A stretch of DNA of 64,000 bases, taken from assembly GCF_000515235.1 (NCBI RefSeq), contig NZ_KI911558.1:1773466-1837465 (forward strand), in the 5' to 3' direction. The position numbers and the translations under genes are program-made. Numbering within the stretch: position 1 is the stretch's first letter; each line of letters opens with the position of its first letter. Shown in pieces: positions 8,908-17,515 of this stretch. The stretch is from Synechococcus sp. CC9616. GTDB lineage: Bacteria > Cyanobacteriota > Cyanobacteriia > PCC-6307 > Cyanobiaceae. The notes beneath the pieces were generated by a model that did no database searches, was not told the origin of the DNA, and saw only the letters and a list, made by a program, of their open reading frames with translations.

Positions 8908-9747
8908 TCAGCCGAACCGCATACTCAGATCCAGCCAGCGGCTGCGGGTGACAGGGGCGCTGGTGGAAATCAGATCGATACCGGTGACGGCATAAGCCCG
9001 AAGCTGCTCCGGCTGTACACCCGATGCTTCCAGCACGATGGGCCTTGTCGCCAGCGCACGCAGCTGTGGAATGAGCTTCTGCAGCTGCTCCGGTGTGAAT
9101 TCGTCGAGCAGCACTGCGTCAGCATCCGCCTGGATCGCCTGCTCCGCCTGCTGAGCTGTTTCCGCCTCCACGATCACCCTGACGGGCCAAGGGGCCTGAG
9201 CGCGGACAAGCTGGATGGCGCTCTCCATGCTCCCCGCCCACGCCAGGTGGTTCTCCTTGAGCATGGCCGCGTCATCAAGACCCATGCGGTGGTTGCATCC
9301 ACCTCCGCAACGGACGGCATATTTCTCGAGAACACGTAGTCCTGGAGTGGTTTTGCGGGTATCCGCCAACTGCACGCCGGTTCCGGCGAGTTCAGAGACC
9401 AGGTCTGCCGTGGCCGTTGCGATGCCGGAGAGATGCATGGCCAAGTTCAGTGCCGCACGTTCCGCTCCCACAAGAGCCGAGGCGGAACCCCGGATCTCCA
9501 CCAGACGATCACCCGCGCGAACCGAGGCACCTTCATCGACCAACCAGTCCATTTGCACATCAGGATCCAACCGCTGAAACAATTGCTCAACGCCCGGACC
9601 ACCGCAGAAGCGTCCCGACGATTTACTGACCCAATGCGCGACAACCTGACGACCTTGCAGAGCCGGAGCTGTCAGATCGCCGCGACCGATGTCCTCCTCG
9701 AGCCATTGATCCACAGCGCGGCAGATCGCCGGCGAATGCCAATCCAC
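8908..9747 (-). CDS. nadC: Nicotinate-nucleotide pyrophosphorylase (quinolinate phosphoribosyltransferase)
   Basis: Converts quinolinate and PRPP to nicotinate mononucleotide, CO2 and PPi in de novo NAD synthesis (279 aa). Characteristic blocks are the N-terminal WLEEDIGRGDLTAPAL, ALNLAMHLSGIATAT near residue 98, the substrate motif DTRKTTPGLRVLEKYAV, GGGCNHRMGLDDAAMLKENH, and the C-terminal barrel strands with VEAETAQQAEQA and LEASGV. All are intact. Upstream is the AT-rich low-density region, so its promoter should lie within about 9750-9900. Confidence 0.95.
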   Translation of the reverse strand: MDWHSPAICRAVDQWLEEDIGRGDLTAPALQGRQVVAHWVSKSSGRFCGGPGVEQLFQRLDPDVQMDWLVDEGASVRAGDRLVEIRGSASALVGAERAALNLAMHLSGIATATADLVSELAGTGVQLADTRKTTPGLRVLEKYAVRCGGGCNHRMGLDDAAMLKENHLAWAGSMESAIQLVRAQAPWPVRVIVEAETAQQAEQAIQADADAVLLDEFTPEQLQKLIPQLRALATRPIVLEASGVQPEQLRAYAVTGIDLISTSAPVTRSRWLDLSMRFG

Positions 9748-10117
9748 ACCGAGTCGGTCACTGAATCGAGCCTATTGGAACTCTTAGATCCAGGATTCTG
9801 ACCAGACCAGAATGTTGCAGGACAGAATAAAATGAACAACAAGTGTTGAGACAATGAACGCAATTTTATACATGAAATGTTCTCCATTACAAATGCAATC
9901 GAGGAGTGAATCGACAGCCTAAAGAGGAACCAAGCCCGAGGCCCGCAAAAGCCAAAGCACAAAAGAAAGCACCTAAAATAAGCACCCGAAAACACCTGAA
10001 CTGCCTTTCATACATTCTTTCGAGCTAAGAACAACCCGCCTTACATGGCCAAAATCCTGCATAACACTTTCCTAAAGCAATAAAATTTCAACATGCCAAG
10101 CAAATTTAAGACAGCAA
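9748..10117. other. AT-rich intergenic stretch, no supported gene
   Basis: About 370 bp between nadC and a small ORF, markedly richer in A+T than the flanking genes (runs such as cagaataaaatgaac and aagcaataaaatttc). A 107-codon minus-strand ORF (9672-9995) overlaps the 5' end of nadC and has Cys/Phe-rich composition unlike a protein here; I regard it as spurious. No tRNA cloverleaf or integrase remnant was recognised. It probably contains the nadC promoter. Confidence 0.5.
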
Positions 10118-10315
10118 TCACTTCTTCTTGAGCTTTGCCTGGACAAATTCAGAGAAGGGCTGAAATCCAAAGATAATGGCAACCAATACGAAGCCCATAT
10201 AATTCTTGGCTCTCAACATATCAGTCAAATAAAAGAAGATGACAACGGATTTTAGATTATCAAACAATTCAACCCAACCGGCAAGCTTAGAAAGCGACTG
10301 AATAAATTTCTTCAT
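10118..10315 (-). CDS. Small hypothetical protein with amphipathic/TM helix
   Basis: A 65-aa ORF, MKKFIQSLSKLAGWVELF at the start, with a central hydrophobic stretch YMGFVLVAIIFGF (about residues 39-51) and a Lys-rich C-terminus ending KLKKK. Composition is protein-like (no long biased runs) and AT-rich like the surrounding gap. No strong Shine-Dalgarno is visible. I do not recognise a family. One membrane-associated helix is the only structural inference. Confidence 0.4.
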   Translation of the reverse strand: MKKFIQSLSKLAGWVELFDNLKSVVIFFYLTDMLRAKNYMGFVLVAIIFGFQPFSEFVQAKLKKK

Positions 10316-10377
10316 TAAATAATTGGCATTTACTGAACCTTAGCCCACCTGTAGCTACAAGACATATGCAGATAAGA

Positions 10378-10608
10378 TTAGAGACAAATAAGACCTGCCT
10401 CCACGAACATATCTGCCCACACAGGATTGATCAACTCAGCGATATTCACAAGCAATAGGGCTTGATTAACTTGACCATGTGAATGAGCATCGGAGCCCTT
10501 AAGATCCATTTGCAAAACATTCTTTTCACCTTCTGGATGTTCGCTTTTCAACATCCAGAAAACCATGATTTCCCCAATCTCATCCTGCAAATTTTTAACA
10601 TTGGCCAT
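10378..10608 (-). CDS. Small hypothetical acidic protein
   Basis: A 76-aa ORF beginning MANVKNLQDEIGEIMVFWML, soluble and acidic, with a His-containing loop SDAHSHGQ near residue 42 and a hydrophobic C-terminus ending VEAGLICL. It lies in the same AT-rich gap and orientation as the 65-aa ORF, 62 bp away. No family recognised, no clear ribosome binding site. It may be a genuine strain-specific small gene or a chance ORF. Confidence 0.35.
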   Translation of the reverse strand: MANVKNLQDEIGEIMVFWMLKSEHPEGEKNVLQMDLKGSDAHSHGQVNQALLLVNIAELINPVWADMFVEAGLICL

Positions 10609-10812
10609 CGAGTATGAAGCTAGATCTACTTTCTGAACAGGCCAATAAAATTAAACGAACATAGGGAATTGAACTGCACTATGGCCTTAGGAATGAGTGA
10701 TCGCTAATCAAGTACAACCAGCCAAATAAAGACGCACATACGGTCGGTATAGGTATTGCAATGTCCATCCAGATTGACTGGCTGAATGTGATGAATCACA
10801 CCCTCTACAGAG
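10609..10812. other. Short AT-rich spacer, nothing recognised
   Basis: About 200 bp between the 76-aa ORF and the mnmE stop. I see no RNA gene or ORF with support; a frame read across mnmE from 10704 is a shadow of that gene. Confidence 0.4.
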
Positions 10813-12183
10813 TTACTTGCCAATGCAGAAACGCGAAAACACCCTGTCAAGGACGGCATCCGTAAGCTCCTCACCGGTGATCTCACCAAGCGCGCGAATC
10901 GCCTCACGGAGATCAATGGTCCAGAAATCCCAGGGCAACGTCTCAGCAGCAGCCTCATGGCTTCGAGCCAAAGCACAGGCTGCAGTGGCGGCGAGATCGC
11001 GCTGCCGCTGATTGAGAGCCAACAACACACCTGCCGCCTCGCTGGCGCCACAGCGGTGCAACACCGCCTGCACAAGCTGGTCTTCGCCGCGGCCATCAAG
11101 GGCGGAGAGGTGCACATCCACCGGCACAGGACAGACAACGGCAGGCAGATCAGCCTTGTTGGCCACTATCAGATGGGGAACATGCTCCGGAATCCGTTCA
11201 AGCAGTTCGGCATCGGCATCCGTCCAGCCGACATGACCATCAACGATCAGCAACACCAAATCAGCTGAGGCCATCGCCTCCTCGCTACGGGCGATCCCCA
11301 GCAGCTCAACGGCGTCCTTGGTGGAGCGGATCCCAGCCGTATCCAGCAGGGTGACGGGGACTCCCTCCAGCACAATTTCACTTTCCAGCAAGTCACGGGT
11401 GGTTCCCGGCAGATCGGTGACGATCGCTCTCTCCCGCCGGCTCAGACGATTCAGGAGTGAACTCTTGCCGACATTGGGACGCCCCACCAGGGCCAGCCTC
11501 AGTCCCTGACTCAACACCTGGACGCGTTCGCCATCAGCAATCAAGGCGAGCAGTTCCTCTCGTACGGCTGCCAACTCCCTCAGAACAGCTTCTCCATCGA
11601 GAAGCGGCAGGTCCTCCTCAAAATCCACCCGCGCTTCCAGCTCCGTGAGCTGATCAAGCAACCGCTCACGCAAACCGTTGATCCGGACCTGGATACCACC
11701 GTCCATGCCCGACATCGCCAGTTCCGCGGCACGACGGCTACGAGCGGACACCATGGCGCTGACGGCCTCAGCACGCGTCAGGTCGAGCCGGCCATTCAGC
11801 ACAGCCCGCTGACTGAATTCCCCCGGCAGGGCGCGACGGACGCCGGACTGAGCAAGCACACGTTCCAGCACCTGCTGAACGGCGATCACACCGCCATGGC
11901 AGTGAATCTCCACCACGTCCTCGCCGGTGAAACTTCGTGGCGCCCGCATCAGCAGCACCAACACCTCATCGAGCCGCCCCTCTCCGGAGGCATCAACAAC
12001 GTGGCCATAGAAAATGCGATGTGTGTCCCAAGACGGATTTCCGGGACAACGCACCAAGACCTGGGCAGTCTCTAGCGCCGCAGGTCCTGACACACGAATC
12101 ACAGCGATGCCTCCCTGGCCGGGACTCACCGCAGTCGCAATCGCAGCGATCGTGTCCTGAGAGGCGCTGATCAGTTGGTCGAT
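10813..12183 (-). CDS. mnmE: tRNA modification GTPase MnmE, apparent AUC start
   Basis: GTPase that with MnmG installs the cmnm5 group on wobble uridine 34 of several tRNAs. The visible domains are an N-terminal formyl-THF-binding domain with SPGQGGIAVIRVSG, a helical domain, an inserted G domain (GRPNVGKSSLLNRL, DLPGTTRD, DTAGIRST, NKAD), and the C-terminal CxGK motif as FCIGK. From the first ordinary start (GTG 12129) the protein is 438 aa and lacks the conserved first strand. Reading upstream in frame gives DTIAAIATAVSP and reaches ATC at 12183-12181 (456 aa, the usual length). AGGA sits 7 nt before this ATC, an in-frame TAG lies at 12195-12193, and no ATG, GTG or TTG occurs between. I therefore place the start at ATC. 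Confidence 0.88.
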   Translation of the reverse strand: MDQLISASQDTIAAIATAVSPGQGGIAVIRVSGPAALETAQVLVRCPGNPSWDTHRIFYGHVVDASGEGRLDEVLVLLMRAPRSFTGEDVVEIHCHGGVIAVQQVLERVLAQSGVRRALPGEFSQRAVLNGRLDLTRAEAVSAMVSARSRRAAELAMSGMDGGIQVRINGLRERLLDQLTELEARVDFEEDLPLLDGEAVLRELAAVREELLALIADGERVQVLSQGLRLALVGRPNVGKSSLLNRLSRRERAIVTDLPGTTRDLLESEIVLEGVPVTLLDTAGIRSTKDAVELLGIARSEEAMASADLVLLIVDGHVGWTDADAELLERIPEHVPHLIVANKADLPAVVCPVPVDVHLSALDGRGEDQLVQAVLHRCGASEAAGVLLALNQRQRDLAATAACALARSHEAAAETLPWDFWTIDLREAIRALGEITGEELTDAVLDRVFSRFCIGK

Positions 12184-12194
12184 GAACCGTTCCT
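12184..12194 (-). promoter_or_regulatory. mnmE Shine-Dalgarno supporting a non-canonical start
   Basis: On the minus strand the sequence AAGGTAGGAACGGTTC directly precedes ATC at 12183. The AGGA core (12194-12191) is spaced 7 nt from ATC, near optimum, and it is 61 nt from the downstream GTG, too far to serve it. This is the main sequence argument for initiation at AUC. Confidence 0.55.
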
Positions 12195-12240
12195 ACCTTC
12201 TTAGGATCCGCCATCGAGTTCGTCGCCCCAGCAGCGGTTG

Positions 12241-12699
12241 ATGGTCAAGCTGCTCTCTGCGAGCCGACAACGCCTGCGGCGCTGGCTTCACTGGCTTTGG
12301 TCCCAGGAAGGCACGCCTGGGCAGCGGGCCAGGGGCGTCGCCGCCGGCGTCTTCTGTGGCTGTTACCCGTTCTTTGGGCTCCAAACCGTTCTCAGTATTG
12401 GCGTCGCCTCATTGGTGAGAGGGAACCATCTGCTGGCGGCTGCAGGAACCCTGATCAGCAATCCGCTGACCTATGTGCCCCTCTACTGGTTCAACTACCA
12501 GCTGGGATGTTGGTTGCTGGGACAAAACACTGCCCTACCCGATCTGAACGACCTCAATCGCAGCAACGTCTGGGAACAAGGCTGGAGCTTCACCAATCGA
12601 CTGTTGCTGGGTTCCACTGTTGTCGGAGCTGTTCTTGCCCTGATGCTTGGAGCTGCGGCGTACGTGATCTTCCAGCGCAAACCAGCCCAACAGCCCTGA
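12241..12699 (+). CDS. DUF2062 membrane protein
   Basis: A 152-aa integral membrane protein of the DUF2062 family. The family pattern is clear: a basic N-terminus (SRQRLRRWLHWLWSQEG), then GTPGQRARGVAAGVFCGCYPFFGLQTVLS, ANHLLAAAGTLISNPLT-type segment (here GNHLLAAAGTLISNPLTY), and a C-terminal TM helix. About three to four hydrophobic segments. The ATG at 12241 is preferred over the in-frame TTG just before it. The gene is divergent from mnmE. Molecular function is not established for the family. Confidence 0.85.
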   Translation: MVKLLSASRQRLRRWLHWLWSQEGTPGQRARGVAAGVFCGCYPFFGLQTVLSIGVASLVRGNHLLAAAGTLISNPLTYVPLYWFNYQLGCWLLGQNTALPDLNDLNRSNVWEQGWSFTNRLLLGSTVVGAVLALMLGAAAYVIFQRKPAQQP

Positions 12700-12714
12700 A
12701 TGGCAGTGGTCCCT

Positions 12715-15045
12715 TCAACCGACTCCTGTTCTGGCGATGTCAATCACATCAGCCATGGAACGAATCTGATTCATGGTGCGGCTGAGTTGATCAGCACTGC
12801 CCAGCTCAACGCGCAGGTCAATCCGAGCCGGGCGACCTTGGGCTGTCTTGACACGGGCATCGCTGACGTTGATTGCACCATCCGACAACCGCATCAGGAT
12901 GTCCTTGAGGATGCCGACACGATCGATCACCTCAATCCGCAACTGCACTGGGAAACGCTGGCGATCTCCTCCAGGCGCTGAGTTCCAGCGCACCGGCAGT
13001 CGTCGTTCACGGGGAATCGACTCCACATTCGCGCAATCCTGCCTGTGAATGGTGATGCCGTGGTTCCCCAGGGCAACCGTGCCCACGATCAGTTCACCAG
13101 GCAGAGGACTGCAGCAGCCACCCAGGCGGTAATCCAGACCTTCCACTCCAAGGATCGCTCCCTCCCCACCGCGACGGTCTGGGGTGACGTCTTTGGACGG
13201 AACAAGAGCCCGAGCCAACTCCTCGTTGCTGGGTGGGACGACATCTCGCTCTGCCAGCAGTCGGATTTCCTCGCGCAAACGGTTGATCACCTGATGCAGG
13301 GTGACCGCTCCAAAACCGAGCGATGCGAGTAAGTCGTCGGTGCTATTGACGTTGCAACGCTGAGCCACTTTGGCCATGGCCTTGCCGTTCAACAGAGCAT
13401 CAAAACCATCACGACCCAATTCCCTCTCAAGGAGAGACTTACCCCGCTCAATCGTCTCATCGCGGTGGCTGCGCTTGTACCACTGACGGATACGATTCCG
13501 AGCTGTTGGCGTGGCGACAAAATTGAGCCAGTCGAGGCTGGGGTGGGCGGTTTTACTGGTCAGAATCTGGATGAAATCACCGTTCCGAAGGGGCGTCGGC
13601 AAGGGACAAAGCCGATCGTTGATGCGGGCACCGTTGCAGTGATCGCCCACCTCGGAGTGGATGCGGTAGGCGAAATCAACTGCAGTGGATCCTTTCCGCA
13701 ATCCAACAACATCCCCTTTAGGCGTGAACACGAAGACCTCTTCGTCAAAAAGATCCTCCTTGATCGAAGCGAGGTAATCGTTGTGATCGTCATTGCCTCC
13801 GTCTTGTTGCCAATCCACCAGTTGACGCAACCAGTTGAATCGCTCGGCATCACTGCTGCTACTGGCCGGCGAGCCTCCCTCCTTGTACTTCCAGTGAGCG
13901 GCAATCCCGAATTCAGCGACCCGATGCATCTCGATGGTGCGGATCTGCACTTCGATCGGTCGATGGCGACCAATCACTGCCGTATGCAGTGATTGATAGC
14001 CATTCGGCTTTGGCAAACCGATGTAGTCCTTGAAGCGCCCAGGAATGGGGCGGAAGGTGTCGTGAACCACCGCCAAAGCCCGGTAACAGGCCTCGACGCT
14101 TGGCGCGATGATCCGCAGCGCTGCAACGTCGTAAATCTCGTGAAAAGCCTTCTGCTGGCGCTGCATCTTGCTCCAGATGCCATAGAGATGTTTGGGGCGG
14201 CCACTCACCTCGCAGCCGTCTAATCCCGCCTGCCCCAAACGCTCATTGAGCAATGCCACTGTGACGGCGAGCCGTTCCTCCCGTTCGCTGCGCTTGCTGG
14301 CAACCTCCTGCTGGATTTCACGAAAGGCCTGGGGTTCGATCAGCTTGAAGGCCAGGTCTTCCAGTTCCCACTTGAAACGTCCAATGCCAAGACGATTGGC
14401 CAATGGCGCATAGATCTCCTTCGTTTCGCGCGCGATGCGCTGCTGCTTCTCCGACTTCAGCGCCCCGATCGTGCGCATGTTGTGCAACCGATCAGCCAGC
14501 TTCACCAACACCACGCGGATGTCGCTGGCCATGGCCAGGAACATCTTGCGCAGGTTCTCGGCCTGAGCCTCAGTCCGATCGTTGAAGTGAATACCGCCGA
14601 GCTTCGTGACGCCCTCCACCAATTCCCGCACCTCGGGGCCGAAATGAGCCTGGATCTGCTGAGGTGTGACGTCGGTGTCCTCCACCACGTCATGCAGAAA
14701 ACCGGCAGCGATCACACTGGCGCTAGCTCCGATGTCCCGCAGAAGATCGGCAACAGCAACGGGATGAATGATGTAAGGGTCGCCGCTGGCACGAAACTGT
14801 CCTTCGTGGAGCTGAAACCCGAAATCAAAGGCTGACACCAGCAGCGCTTCTGGATCGGTGGGGCAGCTCTGCCCAATGCCGGGGGGAACATTCGTGATGC
14901 ACTGCCGCAACCAGTCCGGCAGATCGATGCCGTAATCATCTGGATGACGGATCGGATGGCGTCGCAATTGAGGACGACCGCCTACCTCAGGAGCCGAATC
15001 GAGTCCGGTTCGATGCGTATCCGGTGTTGAGGCGGCGTTGAGCAT
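12715..15045 (-). CDS. spoT: Bifunctional (p)ppGpp synthetase/hydrolase (Rel/SpoT family)
   Basis: Stringent-response enzyme (776 aa). The HD hydrolase domain is intact: the metal-binding pair is in AGFLHDVVEDTDV (about residue 123) with an upstream HPVAVADLL, and KLADRLHNMRTI. The synthetase domain has GRFKDYIGLPKPNGYQSLHT; the RFKD form (RxKD) is the version typical of bifunctional rather than synthetase-only enzymes. A TGS domain (EEVFVFTPKGDVVGL, around residue 430) and a C-terminal ACT domain (LRIEVIDRVGILKDIL) follow. The start MLNAASTPD is 53 bp from the divergent ABC gene's start. It controls growth and starvation responses through ppGpp. Confidence 0.94.
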   Translation of the reverse strand: MLNAASTPDTHRTGLDSAPEVGGRPQLRRHPIRHPDDYGIDLPDWLRQCITNVPPGIGQSCPTDPEALLVSAFDFGFQLHEGQFRASGDPYIIHPVAVADLLRDIGASASVIAAGFLHDVVEDTDVTPQQIQAHFGPEVRELVEGVTKLGGIHFNDRTEAQAENLRKMFLAMASDIRVVLVKLADRLHNMRTIGALKSEKQQRIARETKEIYAPLANRLGIGRFKWELEDLAFKLIEPQAFREIQQEVASKRSEREERLAVTVALLNERLGQAGLDGCEVSGRPKHLYGIWSKMQRQQKAFHEIYDVAALRIIAPSVEACYRALAVVHDTFRPIPGRFKDYIGLPKPNGYQSLHTAVIGRHRPIEVQIRTIEMHRVAEFGIAAHWKYKEGGSPASSSSDAERFNWLRQLVDWQQDGGNDDHNDYLASIKEDLFDEEVFVFTPKGDVVGLRKGSTAVDFAYRIHSEVGDHCNGARINDRLCPLPTPLRNGDFIQILTSKTAHPSLDWLNFVATPTARNRIRQWYKRSHRDETIERGKSLLERELGRDGFDALLNGKAMAKVAQRCNVNSTDDLLASLGFGAVTLHQVINRLREEIRLLAERDVVPPSNEELARALVPSKDVTPDRRGGEGAILGVEGLDYRLGGCCSPLPGELIVGTVALGNHGITIHRQDCANVESIPRERRLPVRWNSAPGGDRQRFPVQLRIEVIDRVGILKDILMRLSDGAINVSDARVKTAQGRPARIDLRVELGSADQLSRTMNQIRSMADVIDIARTGVG

Positions 15046-15098
15046 CCGGCCCAGTGGGTCAATCCATGGTATTCAGTGCGGGGTATCCCGTCCCGTCC

Positions 15099-16691
15099 AT
15101 GGCTCAGCCGGTTCTGGAGCTCGAACAGCTTCGGCTTCGCTATCCAGGCAGTGAGCACTGGACTCTCGATGGATTGGATCTGGATCTTCATCCCGGCGAG
15201 AAGCTTGCACTGGTGGGAGCATCGGGTTGTGGCAAGAGCACGGTGGCCAGAGCCGTCCTGCAGCTTCTGCCGGCTGGTAGCCACTGCGAAGGCGAACTGA
15301 GGCTCAACGGCAGCGACCCTCGATCTCTGGATCGACCCGCTCTGCGCCGGCTGCGTGGAACCGCTGCCGGACTTGTGTTTCAAGATCCGATGACCCGTCT
15401 CAATCCATTGATGACGGTGGGAGGGCACCTACTCGATACGCTCCGTGCCCATCGGCCAAACAGTTCAAGCCGCTGGCTGCGGACACGTTCAGAAGAACTG
15501 CTGGAGAAAGTGGGGATCGGCGCCAGCCGCTTCCGCGCATACCCCCATGAACTGAGCGGCGGCATGCGCCAACGCCTGGCGATTGCCCTGGCGATCGCAC
15601 TGGAGCCGCCGCTGCTGATCGCCGATGAACCAACAACAAGCCTGGATGTGGCCGTTGCAGGTCAGGTGATGGCCGAGCTCAGTGGTCTCTGCGATGAACT
15701 CGGCAGCGCACTGCTGCTGATCAGTCACGACCTCGCCATGGCAGCACGTTGGTGCGGCCGGATGGCCATGCTGGATGGGGGTCGGAAAGTGGAAGACGGC
15801 CCCAGTGATCAGCTGCTCACGTCCCCGGTCTCCGACATGGGGCAACGCTTGGTCAGCGCCGCACGAGCCAGGGAAGGCGGGCGTTCCCCCGAACGCCCGC
15901 AAGCGCAAACCGTGCTGAGTGTGGAGGAGATGCGCTGCTGGCATGTCATCGGCGGGGTGCCATGGGCACCAATCTGGCTCAAAGCGGTGGATGGGGTCAG
16001 TTTCAATCTGCGGGCAGGAGAAAGCCTCGGCGTCGTGGGTGCCTCCGGTTGCGGCAAAAGCACGCTTTGCCGCGCCCTGATGGGACTGACAGGCATCAGG
16101 GGTGGACGGGTGGATTTGCTTGGACAGAACTTGCTCACATTGCGGGGGCGTCCACTGAGACATGCCCGCAGGGCTGTCCAGATGGTGTTTCAGGATCCAC
16201 TGGCTTGTCTCAACCCAGCTCTGCCGGTCGCCGATGCGATCGCTGATCCGCTTCTCATTCACGGACTGTGTTCAAAGGCCTCAGCTCGCGAACGCTCACG
16301 AGCCCTGCTCGAACGGGTGAGTCTGAGCCCCGCCGATCAATTTCAGAATCGTTTGCCAAGGCAACTCTCCGGTGGCCAGCAGCAGCGGGTGGCCATCGCC
16401 CGAGCCCTGGCACTGGAGCCGAACGTGCTGATCTGTGATGAGAGCGTCAGCATGCTCGATGCGGAGGTCCAGGCCGAGGTTCTCGCCCTGCTGCGGGAAC
16501 TCCAACGGGACCTGGGGCTCGCCATGATCTTCGTGACCCACGATTTGTCCGTCGCCAGTGGCTTCTGCCATCGCGTCATCGTTTTGGACAAAGGACGGAT
16601 TGTCGAGGAGGGGCCTGGTGATCGAATTTTTGAACATCCGCAGGCCACGATCAGTCGCACACTTGTGGATGCCTGTCCTCGTCTTCCCTGA
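15099..16691 (+). CDS. ABC transporter, two fused ATP-binding domains (oligopeptide/nickel type)
   Basis: A 530-aa single polypeptide carrying two complete ABC ATPase domains, the DppD-DppF/GsiA arrangement of peptide, glutathione or nickel importers. Domain 1 (about residues 1-265) has Walker A GASGCGKST, signature LSGGMRQR and Walker B LLIADEPTTSLD. Domain 2 (about 280-525) has GASGCGKST, LSGGQQQR and VLICDESVSMLD (Ser replacing the usual Pro/Thr of the D-loop). The hydrolase His is present in both (LLISHDLA, IFVTHDLS). I start at ATG 15099 (MAQPVLELEQL), since the 15 upstream codons lack conservation. No permease or binding-protein gene is adjacent, so the substrate cannot be named. Confidence 0.85.
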   Translation: MAQPVLELEQLRLRYPGSEHWTLDGLDLDLHPGEKLALVGASGCGKSTVARAVLQLLPAGSHCEGELRLNGSDPRSLDRPALRRLRGTAAGLVFQDPMTRLNPLMTVGGHLLDTLRAHRPNSSSRWLRTRSEELLEKVGIGASRFRAYPHELSGGMRQRLAIALAIALEPPLLIADEPTTSLDVAVAGQVMAELSGLCDELGSALLLISHDLAMAARWCGRMAMLDGGRKVEDGPSDQLLTSPVSDMGQRLVSAARAREGGRSPERPQAQTVLSVEEMRCWHVIGGVPWAPIWLKAVDGVSFNLRAGESLGVVGASGCGKSTLCRALMGLTGIRGGRVDLLGQNLLTLRGRPLRHARRAVQMVFQDPLACLNPALPVADAIADPLLIHGLCSKASARERSRALLERVSLSPADQFQNRLPRQLSGGQQQRVAIARALALEPNVLICDESVSMLDAEVQAEVLALLRELQRDLGLAMIFVTHDLSVASGFCHRVIVLDKGRIVEEGPGDRIFEHPQATISRTLVDACPRLP

Positions 16692-16720
16692 CAGCCTGGA
16701 GGGGAAAAGCAACGCGCTTC

Positions 16721-17515
16721 ATGGGATGTCGACACGCCTGGTTGATGGCCGCCACAGCAACCCTGACGATTGCTGCAGCTCCGGCTCTGGCAAGAGCCCC
16801 TGAAGTTGTCGAGGTGCCGACGGGACCCGCCTTCGTACGGCTTCCTGGCCAGAAGGAAGTCAAAGCCCGAAAGGGACTCAATCTGCGACCGGCAACGCAG
16901 TTGCGCACCAGCAAACCCGGACGCATGCAGGTGATGCTCGGCAATGGACGGCAATTCCGCATGGGAGGGGATGCCCTGCTGCGCCTAACCGGTAACAGTG
17001 TGGAACTACTCAAGGGATCGGTGATCGGATGGATCCGACCGAACGCCAAAAACCGTCAGCCCTTTCAAATCCGCACCCGACTGGCCACCGCTTCAATCCA
17101 GGGCACCACGGTGTTCATCGAACTCAATGACGACACCTTCAAGGTGTTCAGCTGGGAAGGCCGCGTGCAAGTCAAAACCAGAACGGGCGAAGTCTTTACT
17201 TTGGAAAGTGGTCAACAGCTGCTGCTTGATCTCTCCAGACAGATGAGCGTCGTCAAAGGACGTCTCGATGGCCTGGAAGCGGCCCTCGGGGAATCCGGCG
17301 GAATGTTCACACCCGATGAATGGGAGGAGCGAACCAAGGAAGCGGAGAGTGAAGAGGAAGACATCAGCTGGGATCCGCCAGCGCGCCTGGAGGACAGTGA
17401 AGTTCAACAGCGCCTGACCAAGAGTGCCCTGATCAACGGCTTCTCGACTCCGCTGGAAACCTTGCCGGAGATCGAACGGGAGCTGGGTGCAACAGCCCCT
17501 TCAGCCACTCCATGA
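16721..17515 (+). CDS. Secreted FecR-domain protein
   Basis: A 264-aa protein with a signal peptide (hydrophobic WLMAATATLTIAAAPALARA, cleavage near residue 26) and a FecR-type domain. That domain shows the beta-rich pattern GNGRQFRMGGDALLRL, SVELLKGSVIGWI, then TRLATASIQGTTVFIEL and FKVFSWEGRVQVK, about residues 70-160. A charged, Glu-rich C-terminal third follows (KEAESEEEDISW). Its stop overlaps the start of the CHASE2 cyclase gene by 4 nt (ATGA). FecR-like proteins are periplasmic sensors, and such genes often pair with CHASE2 sensors in cyanobacteria. The inferred role is delivering an envelope cue to the cyclase. Confidence 0.82.
   Translation: MGCRHAWLMAATATLTIAAAPALARAPEVVEVPTGPAFVRLPGQKEVKARKGLNLRPATQLRTSKPGRMQVMLGNGRQFRMGGDALLRLTGNSVELLKGSVIGWIRPNAKNRQPFQIRTRLATASIQGTTVFIELNDDTFKVFSWEGRVQVKTRTGEVFTLESGQQLLLDLSRQMSVVKGRLDGLEAALGESGGMFTPDEWEERTKEAESEEEDISWDPPARLEDSEVQQRLTKSALINGFSTPLETLPEIERELGATAPSATP

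Noticed and set aside
9672-9995. 107-codon minus ORF
   Set aside because: It overlaps the nadC N-terminus in another frame and has Cys/Phe-rich non-protein-like sequence.
10704-11138. 144-codon minus ORF overlapping the 3' end of mnmE
   Set aside because: Another frame of mnmE; no independent evidence.
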